Shown: one piece after another, positions 1-10,922 of the stretch
Position numbering within the stretch: the first letter of the stretch is position 1
Layout: each line of letters opens with the position of its first letter
Assembly: GCA_010015675.1 (NCBI GenBank)
Contig: ML977002.1
Coordinates: 1 to 49,023 of the forward strand
Reading direction: 5' to 3'
DNA: 49,023 nucleotides
DNA from: Byssothecium circinans
Taxonomy: Eukaryota > Ascomycota > Dothideomycetes > Pleosporales > Massarinaceae
The notes under the pieces: generated by a model
What the model saw: only the letters and a program-made list of their open reading frames with translations
What the model was told of the DNA's origin: nothing
Databases searched by the model: none
Position numbers and translations under genes: made by a program

Positions 1-130
1 TTAACGCGTTAATAAGCTTCTGAGTGCGTCTCTCACTAGGGCTACCTATTAAGGACTAGCTTGACTGTTAATTAGCTAATAGAGTGACTCTACGCGACTA
101 CCTGGCACTTCTCCACCTAGCCTCTATCAC

Positions 131-275
131 GAACTCAATTTGAACTCAATCAGCTCAATCAACTCAATCAACTTGAGCCTCTCTGATTGAGTTGAGTTGA
201 GTTTAAGCGGCTCTCGAATTGAGTTGAGTTGAGTTGATAAACTCAATCAACTCAATCAAGTAATTGGGTTCGAGT
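131..275. repeat. GAGTT/AACTC short tandem and fold-back repeat
   Basis: Runs of AACTCAATC units are followed by runs of their complement (GATTGAGTT, GAGTTGAGTT) and then AACTCAATC again. Opposite-orientation copies lie within about 150 bp, so the strand could fold back on itself. It may be a simple minisatellite or the end of a fold-back or MITE-like element. The flanking 1-130 sequence looks like decayed transposon DNA, with no ORF recognised. Confidence 0.6.
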
Positions 276-683
276 TGATTGTTGACAAGTCTAGACAAGG
301 ATAACCATCGGAAGCTGTAATCCCCGCAGAGTTGATAATTCCTGATCCATACAGAAAACACCAAGTATAGTATCTACTTGGCGTGGTATATTTGCGTCGG
401 GTAAGCTGGCATAGAGAAGATCATACTTGCTACGCAAGAACAACCGTGTGCGGTTCTTCTCGCGTAAGAAAACCAAGGGGATATACGAGGCAAGTGAAAG
501 TTCCATACATTGAAGGAAGATTTTATGAACTGAAACGTTAAATCTAAACCCGCTAAAACAGGGAAGCGAAATTGTTCATGTATACCGCATGATTCTTCGA
601 CACCAGGCAACCACAAAACTCCATAAACCAACAAGCATTCTAACACTGGTATCCGACGGAGAGACAAGAAATGGTTCGTGCGA
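276..683. other. Gene-poor stretch with two overlapping weak minus-strand ORFs
   Basis: Minus-strand ORFs of 71 and 97 codons overlap here in different frames (291-506 and 374-667). Neither shows a recognisable domain. The stretch lies just 3' of the RTA1-like gene, so part may be its 3' untranslated region. I see no supportable gene. Confidence 0.4.
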
Positions 684-1679
684 CTAGACCGTCGAGTGAG
701 TTACTCTGTATCTTTCATCAAGGGGGATGCTGTCCGACGTGCTTTTAACGCTCGGCGTATTCTTGCTGAATGTGTTACCAAGAACAGGAAAGCAGAAACC
801 GGGGTGCAAGAAGGTGAGGGCGCCAACGGCCAAGACGATCATGACACCTTCAAGCGCAATGAACTCTGGCTCGTTCCTCATGAGCTCGCTGCCCCAGCCG
901 CCAGACAATTCTGGGATACGATAGATGCATCGAGTAAGAATGCCAATATAAGCGAGGAAGATGGCACCCGCAAAGAGACGGAACTTGGTGTCTTGAAGGT
1001 AAGCGGAGGCTTCGGAAGAAAGCTGACTGCGACGACGATACGTTCGAAAGGCGTACTCGGTCAGGAGGATACCGAAGATGCCGAGAATGACGACCTGGAA
1101 GACAACACCAGCTATCATTAGGTTCGTTCCAACATCTTGCAACGAGGACCCATCGTCGGCCGTGGCAGCGAGGCCACCTCCACTGCCTTGAAGCACGAGA
1201 GAGGTAAGGTCTCCCGCAATGAAGATCCAGGTGTACAAAGACGGGCGCAGTCGAGACCACCCTGTGCCGAGCGTGAGGGTAAAGTGTTTGAGCGTAATAT
1301 AGATGGCGGCCGAGGTGAACGCAGGCGCGATTATGAGGAGACAGATCTGGAGTTGGAACCCGACTTCACTGAAGACGTCGTTGTACATCATGACGCGACC
1401 GATGTATCCTCCAGCTTCAGTAGCACAGCCTAGGCACATTGCGATCTATGTCTATATGAGAGAAGCACAAAGTAGCAGAGGAGGATGACTCACCATGTAC
1501 GTCCACGTCTTCCATCTGATCCCAAAACCGAGGTTGAGGACGAAACACAAGCCAAAGAAAGCCGCGAAGAACGCATTGGCCCCCAGTGAAGGGCGATATC
1601 CATACAGTGTTCCCTCGACTGTACAGTCCTCGTTGAGCTCAACACATTCAGGCGAGTTCCATACTCTGTGGTCGGACAT
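684..1679 (-). CDS. RTA1-like multi-pass membrane protein
   Basis: Predicted 315-residue integral membrane protein of the fungal RTA1/lipid-translocating exporter family, whose members are seven-pass proteins linked to resistance to toxic lipids and sterol-active compounds. Exons are 1494-1679 and 684-1445. The 48-bp intron starts GTGAGT and ends ACATAG; this acceptor, rather than the CCTAG 16 bases on, keeps the frame and restores the family-typical segment IAMCLGCATEAGGYIGR. About seven hydrophobic segments are visible (for example FFAAFFGLCFVLNLGF near residue 35, LQICLLIIAPAFTSAAIY near 95, VVILGIFGILLTEYAF near 175). A polar, serine-rich C-terminal tail of about 30 residues follows the last segment. 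The ATG at 1679 gives a normal family start (short polar N-terminus). No neighbour suggests a substrate. The family is clear; the transported compound is unknown. Confidence 0.9.
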
Positions 1680-3265
1680 TGTGCGGAAAGATGGTCTTTG
1701 ACGGTTCCGTTAGAGCGATGGAATACTTGATGTTGTTTCCGGATGACCCTTCAGATAAGTGGGCGTGTGGAGGAATGTCGAGTGTGGAAGTGCTTATGTT
1801 GTGTTTGAGATGCGACCCCATCGTTTGGGACAAAGGACCCTTATATATTATTCACGCCCACAGGTAGGCTGACCATTTGAAGCACAGCTCTGGTCAAGGC
1901 AAGCGAATCCGAAGGCGTAACAGGGGTTGTACGCACGCCAGGAGTAAGCTCGTCAGATAGTCGCACGCCTAAACCGCAACGGAGCTTTCACTAGCATACG
2001 TACTTATCACCAAAGATGGCGTGGATCTAGATCTGAGAAAGCTTGATCTGGTGTCATCTTGCTCCACGTGTTGATAACCCATGCGGTTGATTTTTTTCTC
2101 TGCTAGTATCATGAGGATCAATCCGAACAGTGTCAAGTTCTTCACTTCTTAAAGTGACAGCCGGAACCAAAACTGCGTACTGCATACAATACTCCCGCTC
2201 AATGATGATCCACATGTTTAGAGTCTCGACAAAGCACTGTCATGTGAGTGTTTTGTCCGGTGAATGCGACAGACTCGCAAGCGTCACCGAAATGGGTGAG
2301 ACGGCGGTGGCTGGCTGCGCACGTACCTCGTGAATCTAAGGAGATGGGAATCTGTTGGCACCCGCAAGTATGTCTCAAACAAGGATTAAGCGCGTCTTAT
2401 CCGTCGGGGCGGAGCGCAAGGGCTTTGTCGTGAATCCCTTGAGACGGAGGAATTGTTGCGGGTCAAATGCTGGTGGAGGCGGAGCGGAACGAAAAACGGG
2501 TCAGAGACTCACCGATTCCACGCTATTTTCGCTTTCGGCCGTGACATGACGCAATGGCCACATTATTACCATAACCGACCGCGGATCATTAGCCTGCGCT
2601 TCGTATATCTTAGTTGTTGACGCGGCCGGAGGCTGGGGGGCGCTGCATTATTGGCACGCTGACATTCCTGCTCAGCGCGACGCGGGAACGGGCCATCTAT
2701 CTGAACCGCCATCGCAAAATACTGAGCACAGCCGATCCGTGATTTAACACTATGTAACTACAAGAATCGGGGACTGAAGCCCTATCTCTCTAAAATTGAC
2801 CTTCCTCGTGTCTTGATACATTCACAAAAATTTATTAGCCAGAACTTAAGGTACCTAAGGCACCCTCCGAATCACAGTCATCGAGATCCGTTGCGCGTTC
2901 AACCGATAAGGTAACCATTGCTCTATGGTTGTCTAATCCGAAAACTATGACTTCTTTGTTCTAAGGTTCCCTGCTGGTGATTCCCGAGGTCTATGCATAC
3001 CGTATGGTACGTGCCTTTTTAGCAGCATCGTCGTCCGGCCAACCATTGGAAGGATCTGGATTTTATAGTGGTTATATCTACGGGTGTAAGCCCTGGGTAC
3101 TCTGATCTCGCCCTGGCAAACCAACGGAACATCATTTGCAGCCATATGTCAAAGGTTTGGTTACATTTTCCTCAATTTGAAAGATAGGAGCCATCCACAA
3201 GTCCTGCCAGCAGCTCTATTACTGCACCTTAGTTCGGGTTTTTATGATCTTCAATTAATGCAGAA
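1680..3265. other. Intergenic region, promoter side of the RTA1-like gene
   Basis: About 1.6 kb without a supportable gene. Only short ORFs of 60-67 codons occur, with no domain. A TATATA-rich tract at about 1842-1852 lies roughly 165 bp upstream of the RTA1-like start on the minus strand and could be its core promoter. Base composition is ordinary, unlike the AT-rich transposon blocks. Confidence 0.5.
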
Positions 3266-3530
3266 ATGCATGCGATAAGTAATAAAATTTGTTATACAAA
3301 CTCCTATGAAGTTTTTGTCGTTGGAAGGTCGCATTATACAGCGTCAACTTTCTGTTCACGCAGCTGGATCATGTACACAATGTTGGTGGTGATGCTCTAT
3401 GAAAGAGAAAGGTTCAGTTACAATTACATGGCTCCCACATCTTCTCTTTGCAGCCAATCAGACCCGGTATCCTATAATTCTGGTATCTGTTCCGAGCCGT
3501 GTTCGTTCTGGCTGATTACGTACGTGGCCG

Positions 3531-3945
3531 TCATGAGCAACGTCGCGAAAGCTGCAGTGTCTCACATTGTGGATAATGAAGGTGAAAGGTCCCACACCGA
3601 AGCCCAGTGGGATTCGTCAATGCAAAACAACTACAACAAACCCTTAGTCTTCCAAGACGCCGATGTCCGCGAGTACTTCAACAAAACGTTGAAGTGTCGA
3701 CTCGATGCATTCAGTGTATACAGACAAAGGGAAGATTTCTTGTGCATACTCGCGGAGAAGAAAATGCCCACTGAACGTCTCTTTCTCTTTTACACAGGCA
3801 TCACCCCAAATCGGGTTGCCCCCCATCAGAAATAGACTTGCAAAGGCACTTGGTTATAAGCAGTTTCAAGGAGTTTGAAACGATGAACGACTTTCTGGAA
3901 CGACAACAACCAGAGGTCAGAGCTGCCTGGTCCGAGGAAAATTAA
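3531..3945 (+). CDS. Possible small hypothetical gene
   Basis: I do not recognise this. An open frame runs from an upstream ATG at 3266 to 3835; from the ATG at 3531 it reads as a polar, protein-like sequence rich in acidic and aromatic residues (for example VFQDADVREYFNKTLK). After the stop at 3833-3835 a neighbouring frame continues with plausible protein (EFETMNDFLERQQPEVRAAW) to a stop at 3945. That could mean a short intron near 3715-3798 (GTATAC..TTACACAG), a frameshift, or chance. The nearest convergent ORF on the minus strand (3942-4472) is equally unsupported. This could be a decayed gene. Confidence 0.25.
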
Positions 3946-5153
3946 GGTATATTCGAGGGGGTGTAGGGGTCAGCTCCATCGCTTTCAGTCAAGTTGCTCG
4001 CGGTGATGTCTACCTCCTCATTCTGAAAGGAGCGCCCGTAAACAATGCGTATCACTTTAAAGAAAAACCACACCTGTCGTTCTTCTGAACTTTTGAAGTG
4101 GCTGAGCTTACGCGCAAGAGTGATGTGCAGCGAATCTTTCGTATAGAGGCTGACGATGATAATGCCTGCAAGGTTGATCCGATATGGCAACAAGGCGATG
4201 GGCCATGGGGCTTTCCGGCCTCTCCTTGGTTCCCTTCGCGTATGTCGGACGAGAACTTCTATCCGATCGGCGATAAAGTCGACTTGGTGATCAAGTAGAA
4301 TTCTTGTAGTTGCCAGAGGAGTCTCCACATGATGCCGAGTTTGCTCACCCTTCAAATAGTCGTTGTAACCTACGTTTATATCTTGTTCATGTTCAGTCGG
4401 TGTAGTAATCCTCGTGTTTGCGAACCGGGCGCTCGATCTGGTCCCACTTTTCTGCTTCTTAGTCGCATTCACGAAGACTTTTTAACGTATATGTGATTTT
4501 GAAGTGTTTGGGATGGAACTAGAAGGTAAATATTGTCGTGGTGTGGATATCTGGGTGAAGGCGTCATGCGTCCCGCCAGTTGACGCGCGCTTTTTCGAGC
4601 CTCAAAGAAATCTAAGCCACATTCGGACTAGGTACGGGCTTCCCTCCGACCGCTATTCCTCATCCAACTTCCTGTCCCCGTCCTCATTTATCGGGGTTAC
4701 ACAGTAAAGCGTCCACCGTCATGTATAAATTCATTTCGGCAAACACAGCATGGATTCATACTGTGATCGCCGTGAAGCTGAAAACTGCACCTCGTCAACT
4801 GAAAGCTGGAAGATCTTCGCGTCAATGATATCGTCTTGACCTCGAGAAATCGTGGACCAATAGGCCTACCAGCAGTAGTCATGCATCACGAGCACCTCTT
4901 TTGTATGAAGACCACTCTAGAACTGGCACATGCTTCACAGGCGAACACCATTGAGAGTTATGGAATTTGAATCCAACCTCCTGCTATTCTTCGATAACAT
5001 GTGCGACCGGACACGGAATTGCTATCATGAACGTCATGGGGTTGCATGCAGTGCGGAGCCCTCAAATATCAAATGTCGCTTCCTGCATTATTCCCAGACT
5101 TAGGTGTTTCCGACTGCTCAGGCGACCTTTATCGAGCTGCTACTTCGAGGATC
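3946..5153. other. Intergenic region with unsupported ORFs
   Basis: A 176-codon minus-strand ORF (3942-4472) and a 66-codon plus-strand ORF (4098-4298) overlap antiparallel. Neither has a domain, signal peptide or recognisable motif, and I could not choose between them. The last few hundred bases before 5154 should hold the promoter of the multicopper oxidase gene; no clear element stands out. Confidence 0.35.
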
Positions 5154-7217
5154 ATGTATCGCTCGCTTCCTCTCGCCGCTTTGGCGACTTTGACATTGGC
5201 AGAGACAGTTCGATACGACTTCGACATAGGCTGGGTCACAGTACGTTGTTCATCTTGGAGTGGTTCTGGCGTGCGCTGACAGTATTACCTGGCTGCCCCC
5301 GATGGATATGCTAGGCCAGTACAAGGAATCAACGGGCAATGGCCTATACCCATCATCGAGGCAAATGCGAACGATACCATTGTTGTCAAAATCACCAATT
5401 CTCTCGGAAACGAGACGACTTCTTTACATTTTCATGCCCAATATCAACAGGGCACAGCCGCCTCCGATGGTACGATAGGGGTTACACAGTGTCCTGTACG
5501 TAAACTCCCTGACACGATGTGCGTTGAATACTTGACGTGGCTCCAAGAGTATAAATCTTTCTGTCTACCAGGAACCGCACTATACTCCTATGAATGAGCT
5601 CTGCTGACGTTGTTACCCCCTACCTAGGTCTATCCTGGCCAGTCCTACACCTACAAGTTCACTGCATGGCCACCCGGCACGCACTGGTACCACAGTCATG
5701 CCGTACGTTCTATCTACCAATTGGAACCGCGCATCTTGTTTCCCCGTCTAACAATACTACAGGACGGAGCATACCCAGATGGCCTCCGAGGAAAGATGAT
5801 TGTCCATGATCCAGAATGGGAAGCAAGTCTCAATATCGATCAACAAATACCGTTGAGCATGTCGGATTGGTATGTACTCCTCCACATTGTGGTCCGAACT
5901 GTAGCTTACACCTTCAGGTACCATGAACAAATGCCATTCCTCGTCAACCGGTACATGAGCATCAGCAATACCGGGGGCGACATCCCTCCACCGCAAGCTT
6001 TCCTCTTCAACGACACGAATTCACCCCCAAGATTCGACTTCGAGCCAAAGAAGCGATACCTGCTGCGCATCGTCAACATGGCCGCGCTGACCTGCGGCCT
6101 ATTTCACATCCAGGGGCATAACTTGAGTGTAGTCGCCGTAGATGGAGTCCCAGTCCAACCCAAAAAGGCATCCACTATTTCTATCTGTGCTGGCCAACGT
6201 TACGACGTCGTGGTGGTCGGGCAGCTCCTTCCGCTAACGAGTGTCCAATACGTTGCGAAGATGGCTACAGACATGCTGACCACTCGTCCGCCTCCTGATC
6301 AGAACATAACGGTCATTGGAGGAGTGTCATATATTCGAAATGGTGTCCGCATACCCATCAACCCCGCTTTTACGAGGCTTCTGGGAGCAAATTGGACCGC
6401 CACTGGCGTGCTTGATGATGCCACACTCAAGCCGCTTGACAACCAACCTCTGCTCCGGGATGTGACTAAAAGGATCAACTGGCGGACGAACCAGTCATAC
6501 TACGAAGGCATCGGGACACGCATCAGTCTGGGTGCGCAACCTTACATCAAGCAAAAGGTGCCCTCTCTCCTCACTGCTCTGTCGACTGGAAAGAACGCCT
6601 TAGACCCTTTGACGTATGGTGTGGGAGTCGTGCCGGAGATCACAAGGTTCAATGACATTGTGGAGATATACATGGAAAACCCACAGCCTTGGCCACACCC
6701 AATGCATCTGCACGTACATGAACCCCAGCAATAATACCCATCAACATATACTCACAGATTCAGGGCCATAACTTCCAGGTTGCCGGCCGAGGCTTTGGTT
6801 GCTGGGACGGAAACGAAGATCTTCTATACCCCAACCCCGTGAAGCGCGACACTGGTAAGGATGATCGAGAGCGTCAACAGACCATAATACTAATATCGAG
6901 TAGTTGTCATCCCTCCCTACGGTTACCTCGTCCTCCGCTACCAAGCGCAGAATCCAGGGGCCTGGTACTTCCATTGCCACATTGATTTCCACGTCGTCGG
7001 CGGCATGGCGGCCGTCATTATCGAAGCCCCCGACATCTTGCAACTGCAGCAGCAAACATCAGCGCAGAACATCGCAACCTGCAAGAGCAGCGATTCTTGT
7101 GCGATTGGCAACTGCGCGTGTGGGAAAGGACCGCTTACGGCACAGGAGAGTGCGGAGCAATGTAACACGATTTACAACAAGGAAGGGGCGAACTTTGGTG
7201 CTCTGATACTACAATGA
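5154..7217 (+). CDS. Secreted multicopper oxidase (Fet3/laccase type)
   Basis: Predicted 562-residue copper oxidase that couples one-electron substrate oxidation to reduction of O2. Seven exons: 5154-5240, 5283-5495, 5628-5702, 5763-5869, 5918-6713, 6758-6854, 6904-7217; all junctions keep frame. The N-terminus MYRSLPLAALATLTLA is a signal peptide. All four copper motifs are present: HFHAQYQQG (H78, H80), HWYHSH (H122, H124), HPMHLH..GH (421-430) and HCHIDFHVVGGM (482-493), with C483 and H488 as type 1 ligands and M493 in the axial position. The segments GINGQWP, GVTQCP and DWYHEQM resemble Fet3-type ferroxidases more than basidiomycete laccases, but there is no C-terminal membrane anchor, so the enzyme is probably extracellular. 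The first motif has Ala where HxHG is usual. No iron permease gene is adjacent. Ferroxidase versus phenol oxidase activity cannot be settled by eye. Confidence 0.9.
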
Positions 7218-8163
7218 GTGCATGGTTGGAAGCTAGAAGAGGTGACGGAGAGGGTTTTGACTTATATAAATGGGTTTCTGTATTCGGTGGCTATGCAATG
7301 GTTGTGGTATAAAATTAAGGAGGCATTGAGGAGGGTGTAAATTCTGGAAGCATTTCGAATCGACCTGCACCCAGTGTTTAGAAGGTCCTAATACAAATTC
7401 CAGCTTCTGACTCTTCTCCCTCTCGATCTCGCGGGTGCAAGGGTGAAATTGACAAGCGTCAGTACCATCACTGTACATTGTGCAAGGATGACGGGTGTGA
7501 CGGTGGAGCGGCTGCGTGGTGCGGATGTTTGAAACACTCCTGAGGCCGGCCCGTGAATCGCGGGATGGAAACCGCAGACGAGCCGCTTTTCCCGTTTGGG
7601 CCTTCGGCTCGCCTCACCTTCAACACGACATTCGCACGTCCACACTCCAGATGTCCAGACCTCGACTCTTCAGTCTTGAGTCTGGGCACATCGCGTCCAC
7701 GCGTTCTCTCCACCTCCACGCTCCACCAAGTCGCACATCATCGGAGAAATGCATCTTGGCATCCCTGTTCCTCGCCTCAGGAGCAGTCGAAAGATGTGGT
7801 TCCAGCACTATCCCCAACTCGCTCAGTCACATCTCACACATCTCTTCTACTTTCCGTCGCATCTTGACTCGCGCCTAGGAAACAGGCTTTCCATCAATCA
7901 TCACGGTCCGAAGCTTTCACACGGAATATGCAGGGCGCGACCTTGGGATTCTTGACCGTTTCTGAATGTGTTTCACCCCTTGCTTCACAACTCCTCGCGT
8001 TTCATACATTCCCGACGTCCCTCACAATGGCGATCTCACCCTCCTTTATTAGGGCTTCCCAAACCCCAGGTCTGCCTCAACATTGACCAACTGATTTCCA
8101 CACTCATCCACTTCTCTCTACCTTAATAATAATTTTCTCCGCATAATTCCGTGTATCGCAGCC
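7218..8163. other. Intergenic region between oxidase and SET genes
   Basis: About 950 bp without a supportable gene. Overlapping ORFs of 65-120 codons occur on both strands but are low-complexity and Ser/Arg/His-rich, as expected from C-rich promoter DNA. A pyrimidine-rich tract just upstream of 8164 is typical of fungal 5' leaders. Confidence 0.5.
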
Positions 8164-9510
8164 ATGATGAAGCGCGTTCTCAGTCTCGGCCTGCTGGGCA
8201 GTGCATTTGCATCCTCACACAACATCGACCAAGTACCCCAGAAACCCCTCCTCGCGGACGCGTGTCCGTCAAATTCCATCCTCCACAATGGCGAATGCCA
8301 GCCCGCCAGCTTCGCATCGGCCACAGGCACAGAACCAGTCTCGTATTCGGGGAACGGTTCGCTCACACTCGAAGATGCGCGAGCGTCGGCGGAGAAAGTC
8401 TCAAATTTCCCGTGGACCTTCTGGCCGGAATGCTATTCCAACGAAAAGACAACGGAACCAGTCTGTGTCTTCTCAAGTCAAAAGTTCGCAGGAGATCGGG
8501 GCGTCTTCATCGTCTCGACTAGCACCCTCGCTTATAAGATGCTGAACAAGCCCGCATTCTCAGACCCCGAGGCTTTGAACCGTGTAAACCACCACGAAAA
8601 CCCTCCCTTTGTGGAGCACGAATTCCCCGGCAAAGGACGCGGTCTCGTTGCGAACAAGACGCTCAACCGCGGTGACCAGATCTTCGCCTCTACGCCCCTC
8701 GTCATCACCAACCCCGTCTCTTACGAGCTCATCGAGAAGGAGCGTCTCCGACTCGCACACCGCGGTGTCGACACTCTACCCGACGAATCCAAGGCAAAGT
8801 TCTGGAAGCTGCTCGATCATTTCAAGGGTGATCCCGTCGACGATCGCATCAACACGAATGCTTTCGATATTGAAATCGACGGTATCAGCCAGTACGCCGT
8901 GCTCCCCGAGATCGCCATGTTGAACCACGACTGCCGACCCAACGCGGCGTACTTTTGGGACGAAGATACACTGAGCCACTACGTGCATGCCACACAGACG
9001 ATCTACCCTGGTGAGGAGATCACAATCACCTACATTGACAACGAGAGGAAGCGTTCCAAGCGCATGGAGAACCTCAAGCGAAACTGGGGCTTCGACTGCT
9101 CATGCTCTTCCTGCGCCGCGCATTCCGCAATGACTGGCGAGTCCGACGACCGTATCGGCCAGATCGCCGACCTTCTCAGGGAGCTCGACGATTGGACCCC
9201 GTCTTCGAAAGCTACACCTGAGATGGTGGAGACGCTTATCTCATTGTACGAGCAGGAGCGCTTGTATGCGAGCATGGGTCTGGCATACAAGCACGCCGCT
9301 GAGGTGTACAGCAGCTTTGGCGAGAAGTACCCCGCCATCAAGTACGCGCGTTTGGCGGCTGAGCTCTCGCTCCTAGACAAGGGATTCAAGAATCACGATG
9401 TGAGGGAGATGAGGAACATGGCCAAGGACCCTGAGTTGACTTGGAGCTGGAAGAAGAGGTTTGGACACAAGAGGTCTGCTGAGGGTGTGAGCTGCGGACA
9501 TCATCACTAG
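8164..9510 (+). CDS. SET-domain protein with N-terminal signal peptide
   Basis: Intronless, 448 residues. SET proteins transfer a methyl group from S-adenosylmethionine to lysine. Visible motifs: KGRGLVA at the start of the SET domain (about residue 157), NHDCRPNA (the NHxCxPN signature), GEEITITY, and a post-SET-like CSCSSC cluster. This order resembles SMYD/SET6-type fungal proteins. Unusually, the protein starts with a signal peptide (MMKRVLSLGLLGSAFASS) and a roughly 130-residue leader with four cysteines (34, 45, 90, 101) spaced as if for disulfides, suggesting entry into the secretory pathway. The C-terminus ends CGHHH. The first ATG is immediately followed by a second; either gives the same leader. 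Domain call is firm. Location outside the cytosol and the substrate are inference. Confidence 0.9.
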   Translation: MMKRVLSLGLLGSAFASSHNIDQVPQKPLLADACPSNSILHNGECQPASFASATGTEPVSYSGNGSLTLEDARASAEKVSNFPWTFWPECYSNEKTTEPVCVFSSQKFAGDRGVFIVSTSTLAYKMLNKPAFSDPEALNRVNHHENPPFVEHEFPGKGRGLVANKTLNRGDQIFASTPLVITNPVSYELIEKERLRLAHRGVDTLPDESKAKFWKLLDHFKGDPVDDRINTNAFDIEIDGISQYAVLPEIAMLNHDCRPNAAYFWDEDTLSHYVHATQTIYPGEEITITYIDNERKRSKRMENLKRNWGFDCSCSSCAAHSAMTGESDDRIGQIADLLRELDDWTPSSKATPEMVETLISLYEQERLYASMGLAYKHAAEVYSSFGEKYPAIKYARLAAELSLLDKGFKNHDVREMRNMAKDPELTWSWKKRFGHKRSAEGVSCGHHH

Positions 9511-9794
9511 CCGATGAAAGGATCGAACTGGAGACGACTGAGAGGCCGTTGACGGCTGGTCGCTGAGTGGGTTAAGACGATGTAAAACTATAAGGTGGGC
9601 AGGATTCATCATTCGTATCATATATCATGGAACGGCGTTTGGCGCGGTTATGCGACAGATGTTCGCAGCTTCAATCAAGAGTCACATTACTTCTTCAGAG
9701 CACGTGTTCCGCCTTACTCTGTCAAGCTTTTGCGACTTGTTAACTAACCTACGCGTCTTTATCATCATCGTCAGCCTTTTCGGTCTGTTCAATC

Positions 9795-10430
9795 TCATAC
9801 GGCGTACTCTTCAAACACACCCCACTGCCCACCCATATTCACTCCAACGCGAAATTCATCACCACCCGTAAACACTTCCACAACATAGTTCCCGGGAACC
9901 GTCACATCTTCAACAAGCTATCCATCCACATATTAGCAAAGCACTCCCACGGAGCCGCGTATCCCCCAAAAATTACCCTTTTCCCTCAGAACCAAGATAG
10001 ATTAATCCTACAACCGATATACCTTGAGCAACACCCAAAAAGCCTCCGTGCCCGCCGCCCCGTCTCCCGCAGTTCCCCTCCACCCTCCTCGTCATCGTGC
10101 AAAACCCATACTCAATCCCCGAGCAATTCACCTCCTTCCCCCATGGCACACCCCCATCATTTCACCACTGCGCCGAGCAGTTCGCCGACGAGGGCGGAAA
10201 GACTGCTTCGCCTGTTGCTGTGAGCGCGACGTCGATGACGCTTGGGTCGTGGATTGTGAGGTTGAGCGTGTAGTTTCTTGGACGGCCGGGAGGGAGTGCG
10301 TAGAGAGGGTGAGGGGTTGCCAGGGCTGCAGGGAGGAGGAGGAGAAATTAGAAGTACAAGGGGATAGCACAGTAGGATGAGAGAGGGTAGTGGTAGCGAG
10401 GAGGGTGATTAGGAGGACTGTTGTGAACAT
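9795..10430 (-). pseudogene. Broken gene for a small secreted protein
   Basis: On the minus strand, ATG at 10430 opens a signal peptide (MFTTVLLITLLATTTLSHP) followed by a Ser-rich stretch. Protein-like sequence then continues in three different frames: LYALPPGRPRNYTLNLTIHD.. to SANCSAQW, an in-frame TGA at 10162-10164, GGVPWGKEVNCSGIEYGF, then a frame change to GTEAFWVLLK. An intron (about 9918-10022, GTATAT..GATAG) joins LVEDVTVPGNYVVEVFTGG.. ending at 9795. The first frame change lies in a CTCTCT run near 10301-10308, consistent with a 2-bp slip. The pieces together look like a cysteine-containing fungal secreted protein of about 170 residues; I recognise the style but not a named family. 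Alternative: undetected introns explain some breaks, but the TGA and the repeat slip favour a pseudogene. Confidence 0.55.
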
Positions 10431-10922
10431 TCCATGGCCACCCAATACTTCGCACTTCCCCACATAGTGCATGTACCTGAAGGGATTGATTCTCATAAAC
10501 ACAACTATTCCCGTGCCTAAGCCTCTAATATCATTAAATCGAAGACTACACAGCTCAATGGTCTGTTCAAGTTACACCTTCTGTGTAAAAGTTGCCGGAA
10601 AGGGCAATAGGCGCCGTCAGCGTGGTACGCCGCTCAGGCACGAGAAGCTGTGAGGCCACTAGATCCATCTATCTAAGTAGCTTAACGTCGTAGTTAGATT
10701 CGTTAGATATACTAACAAGCTTCTGCTAAAAATCTAGGAGTTCTTCCTTAGTTGCTAGAAGAATAGGATAGATATTCTTAAAGTAGCTTAGCTATAGATA
10801 AAGGATAGTAATAGGTAAAGAACTCTTATCTAATTAAAAAGGCAAAGCTATAATAAGAGTAACATAATCTACTATTAAATAGCCTAAATTATTAAATAGC
10901 CTAAAATCCCTTAGTAATACTA
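10431..10922. other. Transition into AT-rich transposon DNA
   Basis: From about 10650 composition drops abruptly to AT-rich sequence full of TAG/TTA triplets. Around 10864-10916 the sequence resembles a C-to-T decayed left end of the ATAACGTAAAGCACC element family, just before a better preserved copy. No gene. Confidence 0.5.

Noticed and set aside
1430..1493. Alternative acceptor CCTAG for the RTA1-like intron
   Set aside because: It shifts the frame of exon 2; the acceptor ACATAG keeps frame and restores the conserved IAMCLGC segment.
3942..4472. 176-codon minus-strand ORF
   Set aside because: No domain, signal peptide or splice partner; overlaps an equally unsupported plus-strand ORF, so I left it as intergenic.
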